Of a stretch of 64,000 nucleotides of DNA, positions 1-9,158 are shown piece after piece. Within the stretch, counting starts at the first letter, position 1. Each line of letters begins with the position of its first letter. Source of the stretch: JBJHAX01 sp050480705 (GTDB lineage Bacteria > Actinomycetota > Nitriliruptoria > Nitriliruptorales > Nitriliruptoraceae); contig JBJHAX010000001.1 of assembly GCA_050480705.1 (NCBI GenBank), positions 62,001 through 126,000 on the forward strand, written 5' to 3'. Below the pieces are notes generated by a model. That model did not search any database, had not been told where the DNA came from, and saw nothing but the letters and a program-made list of their open reading frames with translations. Both the position numbers and the translations under genes were made by a program.

Positions 1-1
1 G

Positions 2-778
2 GCCGACTTCGATGTGAAGAAGGCCGAGACCGGCATCATCTACATCGATGAGGTCGACAAGATCGCGCGCAAGTCCGACAACCCGTCGATCACCCGTGAC
101 GTGTCGGGCGAAGGCGTGCAGCAGGCGTTACTCAAGATTCTGGAGGGCACCGTCGCGTCCGTGCCACCGCAGGGTGGGCGCAAGCACCCGCATCAGGAAT
201 TCATCCAGATCGACACGACCAACGTGCTGTTCATCTGCGGGGGAGCATTCGCGGGTCTCGAGCGAATCGTCGAGCAGCGCCAGGGGCGTCGGGGCGTCGG
301 CTTCGGTGCCGACGTCGTCGCGGCGCGCGACGAGGATCTCGCAGGGCTGCTGCGCGACGTGCTGCCTGAGGACCTGGTCCGCTACGGGCTCATCCCCGAG
401 TTCATCGGACGTCTTCCGGTCGTCTCGTCGGTCGAACCACTCGACCGCGACGCCCTGGTCGACATTCTCACCCGGCCGAAGAACGCGCTGACGAAGCAGT
501 ACCGGCGCTTCTTCGAGTTCGATGGTGTCGAGCTCGAGTTCGAACAGGACGCACTGGAGGCCGTCGCCGATCTCGCGATCCTCCGGCAGACCGGCGCGCG
601 AGGTCTGCGTGCGATCCTCGAGGAAGTGCTGCTCAACACCATGTACGAACTGCCGTCGCGCGAGGATGTCGGACGGTGCGTCATCAGTGCCGACACGGTT
701 CGTGAACGCACCAACCCGACGCTTGTCCCGCATGGCAAGCTCCGCGGCATCGACGAACCGCAGGAACGCTCGGCCTGA
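2..778 (+). CDS. clpX: ATP-dependent Clp protease ATP-binding subunit ClpX (3' part)
   Basis: AAA+ unfoldase that recognises substrates and feeds them to the ClpP peptidase in the cytoplasm. The gene is cut by the left edge of the window and is open from base 2. Visible are the Walker B region (IIYIDEVDKIA), the conserved stretch SGEGVQQALLKILEGT, the sensor/GAF-like part and the C-terminal small domain ending in a run of Glu, Gln, Arg, Ser and Ala. The N-terminal zinc finger and Walker A lie outside the window. A following valS gene is the usual actinobacterial context, although four genes are inserted here between clpX and valS. The identity is clear from the high conservation of this part. 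Confidence 0.97.
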   Translation, partial: ADFDVKKAETGIIYIDEVDKIARKSDNPSITRDVSGEGVQQALLKILEGTVASVPPQGGRKHPHQEFIQIDTTNVLFICGGAFAGLERIVEQRQGRRGVGFGADVVAARDEDLAGLLRDVLPEDLVRYGLIPEFIGRLPVVSSVEPLDRDALVDILTRPKNALTKQYRRFFEFDGVELEFEQDALEAVADLAILRQTGARGLRAILEEVLLNTMYELPSREDVGRCVISADTVRERTNPTLVPHGKLRGIDEPQERSA

Positions 779-875
779 CGCTGCCCACCGGCCGCGGACA
801 CTGCTGCCTCAGCCCGTTTCCCGGCGCTTCAGTTCCTTGTGTGCGCTGCCGATACCTCCGGGCGGAGGTGCCAGC

Positions 876-3080
876 GTGGCGCACGCAGCAGGGGGGCGTC
901 GGCAACTGCCGTCACTCGGCAGTGAGCTGTCGCTGCCCGAATTCGTGGTCCGCCACCGGATCCTGACCTTCGTCGCGGCTGCGCACGCCCCGGTGCTCGT
1001 GGCGCTGGGTGTCTTCGGGCTCGCGCCCTTCACCGCAGCTTTCGTCGTTCCAGCAGCGATCGCAGCGCTGGTGTTCTTCGGTGCCGACGCCGATCTGAGC
1101 AGAGGGTTGCGCTCGCTGATGGTCACCGTCGCACTGCTGCTGGGCAGCGGTGCGGTGGTTGCTGTCGCCGGCGGCACGTCCGAAGCGCAGTTGCTGTTCC
1201 TCGTGGTGGTTGCGCTGGTCGCCTGCTACGGAAGCTGGCGTCTGGTCGGGTTGTGTGTCGGTGCCGTCGCTGTGCTGCACACCGTCGTGGCGCTGGGATG
1301 GGCCAGTGCACAGACCTGGGTCGGCGCCGAGCCGTTGCTGTGGGCGGGCCTGCACGTCGGTGCTGTCGGGATCGTTGGCGCTTCGATGCTCGCCGCGTGG
1401 CACAGCAGCGAATCCGATCGCGTTCTCGCGTGGGAGTCAGGTGCCCGACCGACCTACGGCGTCGATGCGCGCGGTGTGATCCAGAACGTCAACCATGCGA
1501 TGACGGACGCGCTCGGTGTCGATGTCGCTTCGCTCGTCGCCCGCGATCACCACGACCTGCTGCACCTGGGTGCCGCCGATGCGTGCGAGTTGTGCGAGGC
1601 GGTCGCTACCGGCCGGAAACTGGCCTCGCACCGCACGCAGCTGCTCGGCTCGGACGGCAGTTTTTTCGATGCCGAGATCAGCGTGCGGCCGATCGGGGGT
1701 GCGCGCCGTGCCGTCGGTGCGACCGTGACGTTCACCGACATCACCGAGCAGATCTCCAACGAGCACAGGCTCGCCCAGGCGGCACGCACGGACGCGCTGA
1801 CCGGACTCGGCAACCGGTTCATGCTCGACGAGGACCTCCCTGCGCTCATCGAGCACGAAACGGAGCTCGGGCGCCGTCTCGGCATGATTCACCTCAACGT
1901 CGACCGCTTCCGACCCATCAACGACACCTTCGGTCATGCCGTCGGCGACGCCGTGCTGCTCACTTTGGCGCAACGGCTCCAAGGGGTTGCCCCGTCGGAT
2001 GCGCTCATTGCACGGATCGGCGGCGACGAATTCGTCGTGGTCGTTCCCGACGCGCTGCCTGACGCTGTCATGGACCTCGCCGAGCGCGTGCGCAGCACCG
2101 CGAGCGACCCGATCGCGTGGCAGGAACAGCCGGTGTCGGTCACCGTGAGCATCGGTGTCGTGGTCACTGCAGCGGCAGCCGCCGACGCGGCCTCGCTGAT
2201 GGCCGACGTCGACCTCGCGTTGCGCTCGGCCAAGCTTGCCGGCGGCGACCGGGTCGCCCGCTACGACCTCGTGATGCGAGCCCGTGCGGATGCTCGGATC
2301 GAGCTGGCCACCGACCTGCACGGTGCACTCGCCTCGGGTGCGTTCGCACTGCACTTCCAGCCGATCTGGCGACTGGGTGAACGTCGCATTGACGGATGCG
2401 AAGCACTATTGCGATGGGATCACCCCGAACGCGGACGGGTGCCGCCCGACACGTTCGTCCCGCTGGCCGAAGAAACCGGCGTCATCGTCCCTCTCGGCCG
2501 TTGGGTGATCGCCGCCGCATGCCGCAAGCTCGACGAATGGCATGCGGAGCACGGCCTCGAGGACCTGCGTGTGGCGGTGAACCTCTCGGCAATGCAGTTG
2601 CGCGACGCCGGTCTCGTCGCCTTCCTCGACGAGGTTCTCGACGGGGTGCGCTTCCCACCCGACCGACTCGTGCTCGAACTCACCGAGAGCGTGCTCATCG
2701 AGGATCTCGACGCGGCGCTGCCCGTCCTCGCAGCGCTGCGTGCGCGAGGCATCGTGCTGTCCATCGACGACTTCGGTACCGGCTTCTCGTCGCTGTCGAT
2801 GCTGCGCCACCTTCCCGTCGATGAGGTCAAGATCGACCGTCAGTTCATCCAGGGACTGTCGTCTGATCCGTTGGGCCAGCGTGTCGTCGCATCGGTGATC
2901 GATCTGGCGCGCACGCTCGGGCTGCGCGTGGTCGCCGAAGGCATCGAGACCGGTGATGACCTGCGAGTCGTCGAACGGCTCGGTGCCGAACTCGCGCAGG
3001 GTTTCGCGCTGGGCGAGCCCGACGTCGCCGAGGTCATCGAGGACGCGTTCGGATCCCGCACGATGCTGCGGCTGGCCTGA
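876..3080 (+). CDS. Membrane-bound PAS-GGDEF-EAL cyclic-di-GMP protein
   Basis: A 734-residue signalling protein. Residues about 25-175 form five or six membrane segments. A PAS-like domain spans about 190-295, a GGDEF diguanylate cyclase domain about 300-460 with an intact GGDEF motif at 382-386, and an EAL phosphodiesterase domain about 475-725 with EAL at 509-511 and DDFGTG at 631-636. Both active-site signatures are intact, so it could make or degrade c-di-GMP. The RxxD inhibitory site before GGDEF is not seen (APSD at that place). The GTG at 876 was chosen because GGAGG lies at 864-868, 7 nt upstream. An earlier in-frame start would run inside clpX. A weak promoter (TTCAGT 828-833, GATACC 851-856) precedes it. 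Confidence 0.9.
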   Translation: MAHAAGGRRQLPSLGSELSLPEFVVRHRILTFVAAAHAPVLVALGVFGLAPFTAAFVVPAAIAALVFFGADADLSRGLRSLMVTVALLLGSGAVVAVAGGTSEAQLLFLVVVALVACYGSWRLVGLCVGAVAVLHTVVALGWASAQTWVGAEPLLWAGLHVGAVGIVGASMLAAWHSSESDRVLAWESGARPTYGVDARGVIQNVNHAMTDALGVDVASLVARDHHDLLHLGAADACELCEAVATGRKLASHRTQLLGSDGSFFDAEISVRPIGGARRAVGATVTFTDITEQISNEHRLAQAARTDALTGLGNRFMLDEDLPALIEHETELGRRLGMIHLNVDRFRPINDTFGHAVGDAVLLTLAQRLQGVAPSDALIARIGGDEFVVVVPDALPDAVMDLAERVRSTASDPIAWQEQPVSVTVSIGVVVTAAAAADAASLMADVDLALRSAKLAGGDRVARYDLVMRARADARIELATDLHGALASGAFALHFQPIWRLGERRIDGCEALLRWDHPERGRVPPDTFVPLAEETGVIVPLGRWVIAAACRKLDEWHAEHGLEDLRVAVNLSAMQLRDAGLVAFLDEVLDGVRFPPDRLVLELTESVLIEDLDAALPVLAALRARGIVLSIDDFGTGFSSLSMLRHLPVDEVKIDRQFIQGLSSDPLGQRVVASVIDLARTLGLRVVAEGIETGDDLRVVERLGAELAQGFALGEPDVAEVIEDAFGSRTMLRLA

Positions 3081-3120
3081 CATCTGCCTTTGCGTGCCGG
3101 CACCGCCGTAAGGTGCGCAT

Positions 3121-4062
3121 GTGCCTGAGCCCGTCATCGCCAGCGAGATCGCCGACGCCTACGACCGTGTCGGCACCCACGTGCGCCGAACGCCGGTGCT
3201 CGACGTCGACGCGGACACCTTCGATCTCGGGTTTCCGCTGATCCTCAAGCTCGAACTGCTCCAGGTAACGGGTTCGTTCAAGGCGCGCGGCGCACTCTCG
3301 TTGCTCTCCGCGCGCGAGGTCCCCGACGCCGGCGTCGTCGCGGCCTCGGGTGGCAACTTCGGCCTGGGCATCGCGTGGGCTGCAGCGAAAAGGGCGGTAC
3401 CCGCGACGATCTTCGTTCCGGCAAGTTCCCCGGCCGCGAAGATCGACCGGTTGCGCACGGCTGGAGCACAGGTGCGTGTCGTCGACGGGTACTACGCCGA
3501 TGCACTCGCTGCCGCCGAGGATTTCGTCGTTGACACCGGCGCGTTACGTGCGCACGCCTACGACCAGCGTGAGGTCGTCGCAGGCCAGGGCACGATCGCG
3601 CTCGAACTCGAGCAGCAGGCGGAGTTCGACACCGTCATCGTCGCGTGCGGCGGAGGTGGGCTTCTTGCCGGCGTCGCCGGATGGCTTGGAGATCGCATCC
3701 GCATCATCGCGGTCGAAACCAACGGAACGGCCACGCTCGACCGCGCCTGTGCTGCGGGAGGGCCTGTCGACATCGAGGTGTCGGGCATCGCGGCGTCGTC
3801 GCTGGGGGCGCGTCGCTTGGGTTCGCTCGCCTGGGAAGCGTTCGAGCGCTGGGGAGACGACCACGTCCTGATCTCCGACGACGACGTGCTCCGTGCGCAG
3901 GCGCTGCTGTGGCGTGACGTGCGGCTGGTCGCCGAACCGGGCGGGGTTGCGGCACTCGCCGCGCTCACCTCGGGCGTCTACCGTCCGGTCGAAGGTGAAC
4001 GTGTCGCTGTCGTCGTGTGCGGGGCCAACACCGACCTGACGGACGTCGCCAGGGAGGTCTGA
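3121..4062 (+). CDS. PLP-dependent threonine/serine dehydratase family protein
   Basis: A 313-residue fold-type II PLP enzyme. The PLP lysine sits in the motif GSFKARGA (about residue 53), followed by the asparagine-containing loop SGGNFG and the glycine-rich phosphate loop CGGGGLLAG. By family it should deaminate threonine or serine to the 2-oxo acid, or act as a racemase. It lacks the C-terminal ACT regulatory domain of biosynthetic IlvA, so a catabolic-type role is more likely. The exact substrate cannot be read from the sequence. The GTG start has no good Shine-Dalgarno, but a TAAGGT hexamer ends 6 nt before it, which suggests a leaderless transcript. Confidence 0.85.
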   Translation: MPEPVIASEIADAYDRVGTHVRRTPVLDVDADTFDLGFPLILKLELLQVTGSFKARGALSLLSAREVPDAGVVAASGGNFGLGIAWAAAKRAVPATIFVPASSPAAKIDRLRTAGAQVRVVDGYYADALAAAEDFVVDTGALRAHAYDQREVVAGQGTIALELEQQAEFDTVIVACGGGGLLAGVAGWLGDRIRIIAVETNGTATLDRACAAGGPVDIEVSGIAASSLGARRLGSLAWEAFERWGDDHVLISDDDVLRAQALLWRDVRLVAEPGGVAALAALTSGVYRPVEGERVAVVVCGANTDLTDVAREV

Positions 4063-4173
4063 GGTCGTCGCTGCGTGCGAGGTGCGCACGGCCGCATCGA
4101 ATGCGCCTCAAGCGGCGTCAGACCCTGCACGATGTGCGCGTTGTGCCTGGCCGCCGCGGCGCGGAGGTGTGCA

Positions 4174-5193
4174 GTGAACGAACTGCGTGACCGGCTCGAC
4201 CGCTGGGTCGATGCGGGCCTGATCACGGCTGAGCAGGCGGCCGCGATCGATGCCCACGAACGCGCCCGGCCGGGCGTGACGCCGGCGCCGGTAGCGGACA
4301 GTGCGCAGCCCGCTTCTGCGGCGCGTGGGCGCACGACCGCCGCCGAGGCGATCGGATACGTCGGAGCGGCGCTCGCGATCGGTGCGGTCGTCCTGCTGCT
4401 GGGCGAGGTGTGGTCGGACCTGCTCGTTGCTGGCCGCCTGGCGATTCTGGCCACGCTCACCGCCGCGCTGGCGGGCTCGGCCGGCGCACTTCGCCGTGTC
4501 GCTTCGCCAGCGATGAGCCGGCTGCGCGCGGCGCTGTTCGTCGCGTCGATCGCAGGGGCCGGATGGTTCGCTGGTGTCGTCGCGTCAGACGTCGCCGAGC
4601 TGTCCGGTGACTGGACCGGTGTCGTCGTCGGTGCGACCGTCACTGCGGCTGCGGTGGCGTTGTACGCGACGACCCGCCACACCCTGCTGCAGGTCGCGAC
4701 GCTCGTCGGCGTCATGATCTTGGTGATCTCGGCGCTGCAGGTGCCCCAGCTGCCCGTCGCCGCGATGTGGCACGGCGTGAGCATCAGCAGCATCGGCGCG
4801 GCTTGGCTTCTCACCGCCTACGGCGGGTGGCACACCCCGCGGTGGCTCGCGAGCGTGACGGGCGCTGGCCTGGTGCTCGTCGGCGCCCAGGTCGCCTCGT
4901 ACGACGAACCACGCTGGGCCGCGTTGACGGTGGGGCTCGTGGCCGCCGGTCTCCTCGTGGCCGCCGCGATCCGCTTCGACGCGTTGCACCTGCTCGTCGT
5001 TGGCGCCGTCGGCACGTTCGTGCTCGTCCCTCAGCTGGTCTTCGACGTCTTCGGCGACGTCATCGGCGCGCCTGCCACGTTGCTGCTCGTCGGCCTGCTG
5101 TTGGTTCTGCTCGCGGTCGGGATCGGCCGCGTTCGTCGCGAGGTCGGGCACGCGGCCCGGCCAACTGGGAAGGAGGTGGCGTCGGATGGCTGA
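4174..5193 (+). CDS. Polytopic membrane protein, DUF2157-like
   Basis: A 339-residue integral membrane protein of unknown function. The N-terminal cytoplasmic part (residues 1-55) contains a short helical motif with an aspartate-rich RWVDAGLI pattern, as at the start of DUF2157 proteins. It is followed by about ten hydrophobic segments from residue 60 to 325 and a short basic tail. No catalytic residues are recognisable. The GTG at 4174 is preferred because GGAGG at 4163-4167 lies 6 nt upstream; a longer reading from 4075 has no ribosome binding site. The end overlaps the next gene by 8 bp, so the two are probably co-translated. The family assignment is tentative. Confidence 0.7.
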   Translation: MNELRDRLDRWVDAGLITAEQAAAIDAHERARPGVTPAPVADSAQPASAARGRTTAAEAIGYVGAALAIGAVVLLLGEVWSDLLVAGRLAILATLTAALAGSAGALRRVASPAMSRLRAALFVASIAGAGWFAGVVASDVAELSGDWTGVVVGATVTAAAVALYATTRHTLLQVATLVGVMILVISALQVPQLPVAAMWHGVSISSIGAAWLLTAYGGWHTPRWLASVTGAGLVLVGAQVASYDEPRWAALTVGLVAAGLLVAAAIRFDALHLLVVGAVGTFVLVPQLVFDVFGDVIGAPATLLLVGLLLVLLAVGIGRVRREVGHAARPTGKEVASDG

Positions 5194-5887
5194 CACGCCG
5201 ACCCACGTCGCTGGTGCTGCAGCGGTCGATGACGATGCCACACCCGAGCGACGCAGCGTGCTCGCGCTGGTCGGCGCCGCACTGCTCGTCGTCGCCGTGT
5301 TCGTACTCGTGCTCGTCTTCGGTGTCGCCCGTCCGCCACAACTCGTGCCGCTGGCCGACGCCGCCGACCGGCCCGCCGCGGGCGTCGCGTGGACGGCGTG
5401 GGACGCCGACGGAGCCTGCGTGTCGATCGGTGCGGCCGACGGGTCGGTTCGTGAACTTCGCTGTGAACGTGATGGCGGCGACGTCATCGCCTGGACCGAC
5501 GAGGGGGTCATCGTGCGCCGCTGGATGCAGTCGGGTGAAACCGACCTCGTCCTCGACCCCGGCAGCGGGGAGGTGCTCGACCGTCGGGCGGTCGACGACG
5601 ACATGTATCGCAGCTGGCCCGCCGGAGTGCGCAGCTATCGCGAGGACGGCGAACTCGTCGTCGAGCTCGAAACGACCGACCAGGTCATCTGGCGTACCGA
5701 AGCGGCGCCCACCTACGACATCTATCAGGGCGCGCTCTCACCCGACGGTGCGTGGGTCGCGATGGGCGACAGCGCTGAGCGTCTGCTCGTGGTCCCTGCG
5801 GACGGTTCGGCGCCACCGATGGTGTGGAGTGAGGACTTCGACGCCTGGCAGGTGGTTGTGTGGGAAGGCACCGACCTCAGCCCGTGA
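5186..5887 (+). CDS. Single-pass membrane protein of unknown function
   Basis: A 233-residue protein that I do not recognise. After about 22 residues there is one strongly hydrophobic segment (about 24-48). The remaining 185 residues are acidic and rich in beta-type sequence with repeated Trp and Asp, including a SPDGAWVA motif like those in WD40/PD40 beta-propellers. An extracytoplasmic sensor or partner of the upstream polytopic protein is a reasonable guess, since the ATG at 5186 overlaps that gene by 8 bp and AGGAGG stands at 5171-5176. Nothing indicates an enzyme. Confidence 0.65.
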   Translation: MADTPTHVAGAAAVDDDATPERRSVLALVGAALLVVAVFVLVLVFGVARPPQLVPLADAADRPAAGVAWTAWDADGACVSIGAADGSVRELRCERDGGDVIAWTDEGVIVRRWMQSGETDLVLDPGSGEVLDRRAVDDDMYRSWPAGVRSYREDGELVVELETTDQVIWRTEAAPTYDIYQGALSPDGAWVAMGDSAERLLVVPADGSAPPMVWSEDFDAWQVVVWEGTDLSP

Positions 5888-5910
5888 TCCGGCGAGGAAT
5901 GGGTGGACAG

Positions 5911-5916
5911 TAGGCT
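5911..5916 (+). promoter_or_regulatory. Candidate -10 element before valS
   Basis: TAGGCT lies 39 bp before the valS ATG in the short gap after the preceding membrane-protein gene. It matches the TAnnnT form of actinobacterial housekeeping -10 elements. No convincing -35 hexamer is seen at 17-18 bp. Confidence 0.35.
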
Positions 5917-5955
5917 CGCGCGGCCCCTTCGAGTGACCGCGACGGAACCGCGACG

Positions 5956-8604
5956 ATGACCGAACTGCCCAAGGCGTACGACCCGTCCGCCGTCGAGCCC
6001 TCCCTGTACGACGACTGGGAGGCCGCCGGCCTGTTCCACGCCGAACCGGATGACGCCGGCGAGCCGTTCTCGATCGTGATCCCGCCCCCCAACGTCACCG
6101 GGTCGCTGCACCTCGGACACGCCCTGGACAACACCATCCAGGACGCCATCATCCGGCGGGAGCGGATGCGCGGGCGCAACGCGGTGTGGATCCCCGGCAC
6201 CGACCATGCCGGCATCGCCACCCAGAACGTCGTCGAACGCCTGCTCGCCGCTGAAGGCACTGATCGTCACACGCTGGGCCGTGAGGCGTTTCTCGAACGC
6301 GTGTGGCGATTTCGGGAGGAATCCGGCGGCACCATCCTGCGGCAGCTGCGCAAGCTCGGCGCGTCGGCCGACTGGCGGCGCGAGGTGTTCACCTTCGACG
6401 AGCAGCGCTCCGTCGCGGTACGGGAAGTCTTCGTGTCGCTGTACGAGCAGGGACTGATCTACCGCGGCAACCGGCTCATCAACTGGTGTCCGCGGTGCGC
6501 GACCGCGCTGTCGGACATCGAGGTCGAACACCTCGACGTGCAGGGCCAGCTCACCCGGTTCATCTACCCGTTCGCTGACGGTGTGATGACGGACGGTGAG
6601 CGGCCCGAAGGCGTGGAAGTCGCCACGACCCGCCCCGAGACGATGTTGGGTGATACCGCGATCGCGGTCCATCCCGACGACGAGCGCTACCAGCATCTCA
6701 TCGGACGCGAGGTCCGCCACCCGTTCCAGGACCGGACGTTTGTCATCGTGGCCGATGACTACGTCGACCCGTCCTTCGGTTCGGGTGCGGTCAAGATCAC
6801 ACCGGCGCATGACCCCAACGACTATGCGATCGCGCTGCGCCACGATCTCGACGTGATCGACATTCTCGACGAAGCGGCGGTCACCACCGACGTGGTCGGC
6901 AAGCGGTTCTCGGGCATGGATCGCTTCGAAGCTCGTCGTGCCGTCGTCGACGCGCTCGATGAAGCCGGACTCGTCGTGGGTGTCGACGAGCACCTCCACG
7001 CCGTCGGGCACTGCTCGCGGTGCGACACGCCCGTCGAGCCGAGGCTGTCCGAACAGTGGTTCGTTGCGATGCGCGCGCTCGCCGATCGTGCCGCTGAAGC
7101 CGTGCGTGAGCGTCGCACGGTGTTCATCCCTGAATCGAGCACGAAGCCGTTTCTCGAATGGCTCGACAACCTCCACGACTGGTGCATCTCCCGGCAGATC
7201 TGGTGGGGGCATCGCATCCCGGCCTGGTACGGACCTGACGGCGAGGTCCGGGTCAGCCGCGATGACGTCACCGAGGACGGCTGGGTTCAGGACGAAGACG
7301 TCCTCGACACATGGTTCTCGTCGCAACTGTGGCCGTTCAGTGTCTTCGGCTGGCCCGAGCAGACGCCCGAACTCGCGACGTGGTTTCCCACTGCGACGCT
7401 GGTGACCGGCTACGACATCAACACCTTCTGGGTCAGTCGCATGCTGATGATCAGCCTGTGGTTCACCGACGACGTGCCGTTCCGTGTCGTGCACAACCAC
7501 GGCCTCGTCCGTGACGAGCACGGCAAGAAAATGTCGAAGTCGTTCGGCAACGTCATCGACCCGTTGGAACTCATCGACCGATACGGCGCGGATGCGACCC
7601 GTCTCGCACTGCTGCGCTCTGCTGCGCCGGGCACGGATGTGCCGATGGCAGAAGAGTGGGTCGAAGGCGCGCGCAGGTTCGCCAACAAGCTGTGGAACGC
7701 AGGCAGGTTCGCGCTCGCCAACCTCGACGGGACCCGGCCCGGTCCGCCACCGCAACGCGATGAGCTCGCACTCGAGGATCGCTGGATTCTCTCACGGCTC
7801 GCCGCTGCGCAGCGCGCTGTCGACGACGCCTACGAGCGCTACGACTGGCCGGTCGTGACGCGATCGCTGTATCACTTCGCGTGGGATGAACTCGCCGACT
7901 GGTACCTCGAAGCGCTCAAACCGCGCATCCATGGCGACGATCGCGCAGCAGCCGACGTCGGCCGTCAGGTACTCGCCGCCGTGCTCGACCGGATGCTGCG
8001 TCTGCTGCACCCGATCATGCCGTTCGTGACCGAAGCGTTGTGGCGCGAACTCACCGGAAGCCAGGGCGGACCCGGGTCGCTGATGGTCGCCTCCTGGCCC
8101 GAAGCGTCCGACGACTGGCGTGAGGCAGACGCCGAGGAGCACTTCGCGGTTCTGCAGGGCTTGGTGGGCGAGATGCACCGGTTCCGCTCGCAGAACAGCA
8201 TCGCTCCGTCGGTCCGCTTCCCGATCCAGATTGCGTCGCCACGCCGTCGGCTGCTCGAGGCGCATGCGCCACTCGTTGCATCTCTCGCAGGTCTCGCGTC
8301 GGTCGAATGCGTCGAGGTGTTGCCTGAACGCGCTGGCACCTCCACCGTGGTGTTTCCCGACGGTCAGGCGCAGGTCGACCTCGCCGGACTCATCGATGTC
8401 GATGCCGAGGTCGCCCGGCTCGACAAAGAGCTCGATCGCATCGAATCGGAGCTGCAACGCATCGACGGGAAGCTCGCGAACACGTCGTTCGTTGACAAAG
8501 CACCCCCTGCGGTCGTTGAGCGCGAGCGGTTTCGTCGCGGCGAACTCGAGGACAATCGAGTGCAGCTGCGTGAGCGTGTCATGGCGCTGCGCGAGCTCGC
8601 CTGA
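5956..8604 (+). CDS. valS: Valine--tRNA ligase
   Basis: Class I aminoacyl-tRNA synthetase that charges tRNA-Val with valine in the cytoplasm. It has 882 residues, a normal length. The HIGH signature is HLGH at residues 52-55 after the conserved PPPNVTG, and KMSKS is at 525-529. The editing domain contains TTRPETMLGDTA. The tRNA anticodon-binding domain follows, and the protein ends in the ValRS-type coiled-coil arm (about 815-880, LDKELDRIESEL). The following minus-strand gene ends only 10 bp downstream, so the two genes converge with almost no spacer. The identity is secure. Confidence 0.98.
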   Translation: MTELPKAYDPSAVEPSLYDDWEAAGLFHAEPDDAGEPFSIVIPPPNVTGSLHLGHALDNTIQDAIIRRERMRGRNAVWIPGTDHAGIATQNVVERLLAAEGTDRHTLGREAFLERVWRFREESGGTILRQLRKLGASADWRREVFTFDEQRSVAVREVFVSLYEQGLIYRGNRLINWCPRCATALSDIEVEHLDVQGQLTRFIYPFADGVMTDGERPEGVEVATTRPETMLGDTAIAVHPDDERYQHLIGREVRHPFQDRTFVIVADDYVDPSFGSGAVKITPAHDPNDYAIALRHDLDVIDILDEAAVTTDVVGKRFSGMDRFEARRAVVDALDEAGLVVGVDEHLHAVGHCSRCDTPVEPRLSEQWFVAMRALADRAAEAVRERRTVFIPESSTKPFLEWLDNLHDWCISRQIWWGHRIPAWYGPDGEVRVSRDDVTEDGWVQDEDVLDTWFSSQLWPFSVFGWPEQTPELATWFPTATLVTGYDINTFWVSRMLMISLWFTDDVPFRVVHNHGLVRDEHGKKMSKSFGNVIDPLELIDRYGADATRLALLRSAAPGTDVPMAEEWVEGARRFANKLWNAGRFALANLDGTRPGPPPQRDELALEDRWILSRLAAAQRAVDDAYERYDWPVVTRSLYHFAWDELADWYLEALKPRIHGDDRAAADVGRQVLAAVLDRMLRLLHPIMPFVTEALWRELTGSQGGPGSLMVASWPEASDDWREADAEEHFAVLQGLVGEMHRFRSQNSIAPSVRFPIQIASPRRRLLEAHAPLVASLAGLASVECVEVLPERAGTSTVVFPDGQAQVDLAGLIDVDAEVARLDKELDRIESELQRIDGKLANTSFVDKAPPAVVERERFRRGELEDNRVQLRERVMALRELA

Positions 8605-8614
8605 AGCGCTCAGG

Positions 8615-9001
8615 TCAGACGATGTCGAGCTGGGCGATCGGCTCCCGTCCTGCGTAACCCGTCTCGACCGGGTGGTACCAGGCGATCGCCGGTTCGTCCT
8701 CGCGCCAGCACAGCAGCACATCGATGTCGCGGCCGTCGAGGCGAGCGCGGGCCGGGAAGTCCAGCAGCGCCGGTTCGAGTCCCTTGAGCTGGATGCCCCG
8801 TTCGTGGAACCAAGCCAGTTCGTCGCTGACCCGCTCCTCGAGATCGCGTGTGAGGGTTATCGTCGCGGTGTCGTTTCGACCCAGGTCGACGCGGCGCTGG
8901 ACATCGCGCAGCTCGTTGACGAGAGCACGTACGCGTCCGATGCGCTGCTGAGCGTCGGGAAGCAGCGCCGAGGCGCGTGCGAAATCGAACAGCTGTGGCA
9001 T
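8615..9001 (-). CDS. DUF2203 family protein
   Basis: A 128-residue soluble protein of the uncharacterised DUF2203 family. The N-terminal half is a predicted helical hairpin (FDFARASALLPDAQQRI and following helices). The C-terminal half holds the family core, with GLEPALLDFPAR followed by VLLCWREDEPAIAWYH. The ATG at 9001 was chosen because the MPQLFDFARA start fits the family. A longer reading to 9040 adds 13 residues without a ribosome binding site. It is divergent from the acyl-ACP desaturase, and the shared upstream region carries two palindromes. The function is unknown. Confidence 0.8.
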   Translation of the reverse strand: MPQLFDFARASALLPDAQQRIGRVRALVNELRDVQRRVDLGRNDTATITLTRDLEERVSDELAWFHERGIQLKGLEPALLDFPARARLDGRDIDVLLCWREDEPAIAWYHPVETGYAGREPIAQLDIV

Positions 9002-9049
9002 ACCCCGCAGTATGACGGTGCGTGCGGGCGGGTGCCACACGAAAACGCA

Positions 9050-9081
9050 GTAGCTACGCGACCGTAAGTTACGCTAGCGTA
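9050..9081. promoter_or_regulatory. Pair of palindromes in the DUF2203 / desaturase divergent region
   Basis: GTAGCTAC at 9050-9057 and the perfect 12-bp palindrome TACGCTAGCGTA at 9070-9081 are centred about 22 bp apart, close to two helical turns. They lie midway between two divergent starts (9001 and 9159). The spacing and symmetry suggest dimeric repressor binding, for example a TetR-type regulator of fatty-acid desaturation. The regulator itself is not in this window, so this is inference from position. Confidence 0.5.
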
Positions 9082-9158
9082 GGTGCCGCGGGCCGATCGT
9101 CCCGGCGTTGCCGCCGCCGTCGACCACCGGTACCGCCCGACTGACGACAAGGATCACC

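Noticed and set aside
5725..7755. 676-codon open frame on the minus strand
   Set aside because: Antisense to valS; it mirrors valS codons and has no family motif.
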